Below the pieces are notes generated by a model, which saw only the letters and a program-made list of their open reading frames with translations, made no database searches and had not been told where the DNA came from. A stretch of 43,000 nt of DNA from Mesostigma viride (lineage: Eukaryota > Streptophyta > Mesostigmatophyceae > Mesostigmatales > Mesostigmataceae), in the NCBI GenBank assembly GCA_009746045.1, contig RPFO01000065.1:1773424-1816423 (forward strand), written 5' to 3'. Below, piece by piece: positions 41,089 to 43,000 of the stretch. The stretch's first letter is position 1; every line of letters begins with the position of its first letter. The position numbers and the translations under genes were made by a program.

Positions 41089-42235
41089 GTTGGCGATGGT
41101 TTACGATGGGAAAACGCGTATTAAACAGGCTGCAGACAAACTGCTTCCTTTGTTGATAGCATTTCGTTCCCCATGGTTAAAAAAGACGTCGCATGAGCGG
41201 CGTAATGCGCTCTACGACGGCGCATTCATCTGCCATCCCACCCGCTGGAGCCACATTCCTTAATCCTCTGCTTTCAGTGATGTGCGTCGGGGGCGGAGAC
41301 TGGAAACATTGCGCAAGGAGCATCACGCATGCAACCCTCAACGGCGCGTTCGCCCTGTGGCAAGCACGCCGCGCCTGCCTGGGCGGCGAGGGTACCCCCT
41401 GCTATCCATGTTGATGGACGCGGGAAGTTTTGCTGCCAGCTGGCACGTTTTTGTGAGCAATGCGGTCCCGCCGTGTCACCGTGACGTCCTGTTGCCATCA
41501 AAATTTACGAGTCCTGTAAATTGGTAAGGGGTTGGAAAATATCCATCGCAACAGGATCGCAATAATATTTGCCCATGCTTTCGGGGAAACGGGAGTTCCG
41601 GGACGTTATGCTGAGCACACTGTCAGTTCGTGCCGTTAAGTATACGTAGGTAATTCGATTCGATACTGTAACAAAGACGCGTCGGTATTGACCTCGGTGC
41701 ATCACACCAATCGGATGGAAGATCTTGTACTGTCCTTCCATGACATCGGCATGTGGAACTGGGCAGGCTACAGTAAGAAAGCCTCTTGTCAGTTAGTGGG
41801 GGGCAGGCTGTTCGGGTAGCTTGGTGCGCAGCTGGTATACGAAGTGAAACTGGAAACTGTCCCCATTTTACTGGCGAGCGAGAGTCTGAATTACGGCGGC
41901 AAATTACACGAACTTGAAGGCAGACTTTGATTGCATAACTGGTCCGCTGCACGGCGTGTAGGGAAATATCCGTTTTGGAACATTCAATGTCGGCCAACAT
42001 TCTGCCGCGCAGCGTAATTTCACGGCCGAGCCAGCACTGCTATACACGTTTTGGAACGTCTACAGAAGGGTGCTTGCCTGCGAGGCATAAGATACTTCCC
42101 CACGGACTTTGGCCACTGCGGAATCTTCCTGTGGCATTGCCTCGAAGCCGTGATAATGCTGGGGGCGGTCACAGGCGGCTTCAAGGTTTCGGGACAACCA
42201 ACCGCCCTATCGTACATGTCCAGCGTTTACGCGCC
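41089..42235. promoter_or_regulatory. Divergent intergenic region, STRAP / ABC transporter
   Basis: Separates STRAP (minus, starts 41088) from the ABC transporter exon (plus). Frames at 41282-41527, 41623-42000 and 42020-42217 overlap on both strands without motifs. If the ABC gene starts at the upstream in-frame ATG at 41975, the region is shorter. No promoter element could be fixed. Confidence 0.4.
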
Positions 42236-43000
42236 ATGGAGAACGGAGGGCACCCAGGGAGTGTCGGGGAAGCCCTGGCGCTGGCGCGAGCAGCGCAAGA
42301 GCGCCAGGACCACCGCGCCTCGGCGCCAGGAGGATATGGCCATTCGTTCTGGGGCGTCATCTTCCGGCTCCTGAACATCGTGCGGGAGCGGGACTCGATT
42401 GTGCTCCCTGGTCTCCTGTTCGCGGTGGTCATCAGCGTGGCGTCCAGCGTGGCCATTCCTTTAGCCAGCGGCCAACTCTTCACCCTAATGATGGAGGTGA
42501 GCGGTCTGTCAGTGTGCCAAAGGCGGGTTCTTTATCCCATAGTGGCTGTGATGCCCAGCTTGTTTGTGCCGATGGATGACGGCGGGCGTGGACAGATGGC
42601 TGCGTTGATGTGGCTTTGCAGCTGTTGGCATCATCCCCCCTCGCGAGTTAACCTTTTCTTTTTTGTTTCGTTCAACGTAATAGCTCCCCATTTGAAATGG
42701 TGTATTAGCAATAGGCATGCCGCATTTGTGTGCGGCGCGGGGACTAATGTTGGAGCATGGTCATGTCATAACCAGATTGGAATAGATAATGTCTAGAAAT
42801 CGTGTTCATGGGTCTCCTGGTCATGCCCAGATACACCGCTACGCCTGCCTGCCTAGTGGCATGGCTGGCATGCACTGTATATGCTAATACGCCAACCCCC
42901 CTTGGTGATGGCGCTCATCGTTCCTGTGCCAAAACGGTTCCTTGATTGTCAATGTTGAATTCAATGATTCTTTGACTACAGTGTGTTCTTTGATTATCGT
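42236..43000 (+). CDS. ABC transporter, N-terminal exon (partial)
   Basis: From ATG 42236 the frame reads MENGGHPGSVGEALALARAA, a charged cytosolic segment, then FWGVIFRLLNIVRERDSIVL and a long hydrophobic helix, LPGLLFAVVISVASSVAIPL then ASGQLFTLMME. It ends at a phase-0 donor, GAG then GTGAGC, at 42496-42497. The order RLL..RERD + first TM helix + (A/P)xxxGQLF matches the start of the membrane domain in half-size ABCB/TAP-like exporters. The rest, including the Walker motifs, lies beyond the window; 42497-43000 appears intronic. The same frame is open upstream to an ATG at 41975, so the start is uncertain. Substrate unknown. Confidence 0.6.

Noticed and set aside
41623-42000. 125-codon minus-strand frame upstream of the ABC exon
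   Set aside because: No recognisable motif; overlaps open frames on the other strand; composition not codon-like compared with neighbouring exons.

Overview
The window reads as nuclear DNA of a unicellular eukaryote, most likely a green alga or prasinophyte. The genes are split by many GT-AG introns with GC-rich exons. The STRAP-like WD40 protein and the plastid-type LON-domain protein look plant/algal, and non-LTR retrotransposon debris fills the space between genes. No species can be named. All gene models come from reading splice sites by eye and checking that exon phases join; no transcript or database evidence was available.

Layout. 1-13.9 kb: no host gene recognised; fragments of LINE-type elements, short elements that share 3' tails, two large near-perfect palindromes (5627-5778, 6025-6171) and a direct repeat pair (5148, 8329). 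13.9-20.9 kb, minus strand: exons for a WW-domain protein with six WW modules (19663-20895) and for a zincin-like metallopeptidase with a further WW-like module (13900-18537). Phases allow these to be one gene. Three of its introns are filled by three different minisatellites. 21.6-25.0 kb, plus: a three-exon LON-substrate-binding-domain protein, with a degenerate Penelope-like reverse transcriptase in its second intron. 25.4-35.6 kb: a dense, nested retroelement graveyard with a head-to-head LINE pair, a tRNA-like SINE, ORF1-only elements and a long (CATC)n run. 35.9-41.1 kb, minus: a complete eight-exon STRAP/Unrip-like seven-bladed WD40 protein of 324 residues. 42.2 kb to the end, plus: the first exon of an ABC transporter, cut by the window edge.

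Two patterns stand out. First, several introns contain tandem repeats whose unit is a copy of that intron's own exon/5' splice-site junction, so each repeat carries a decoy donor. Second, autonomous LINEs and several non-autonomous elements (many carrying only ORF1) end in the same short hairpins followed by (TTAA)n. This suggests that a few reverse transcriptases recognise the hairpin and mobilise whole sets of passengers. Target-site duplications of 8-12 bp around several copies support target-primed insertion.

In the entries below, tail-1, tail-2 and tail-3 are my own names for these 3' ends. Tail-1 contains CTCCCCAACGGGAGCAC, tail-2 contains CTCCCAACGGAGT, and tail-3 is CACGTGACGCAGTCACGTG. 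Each is followed by (TTAA)n or AT-rich sequence.
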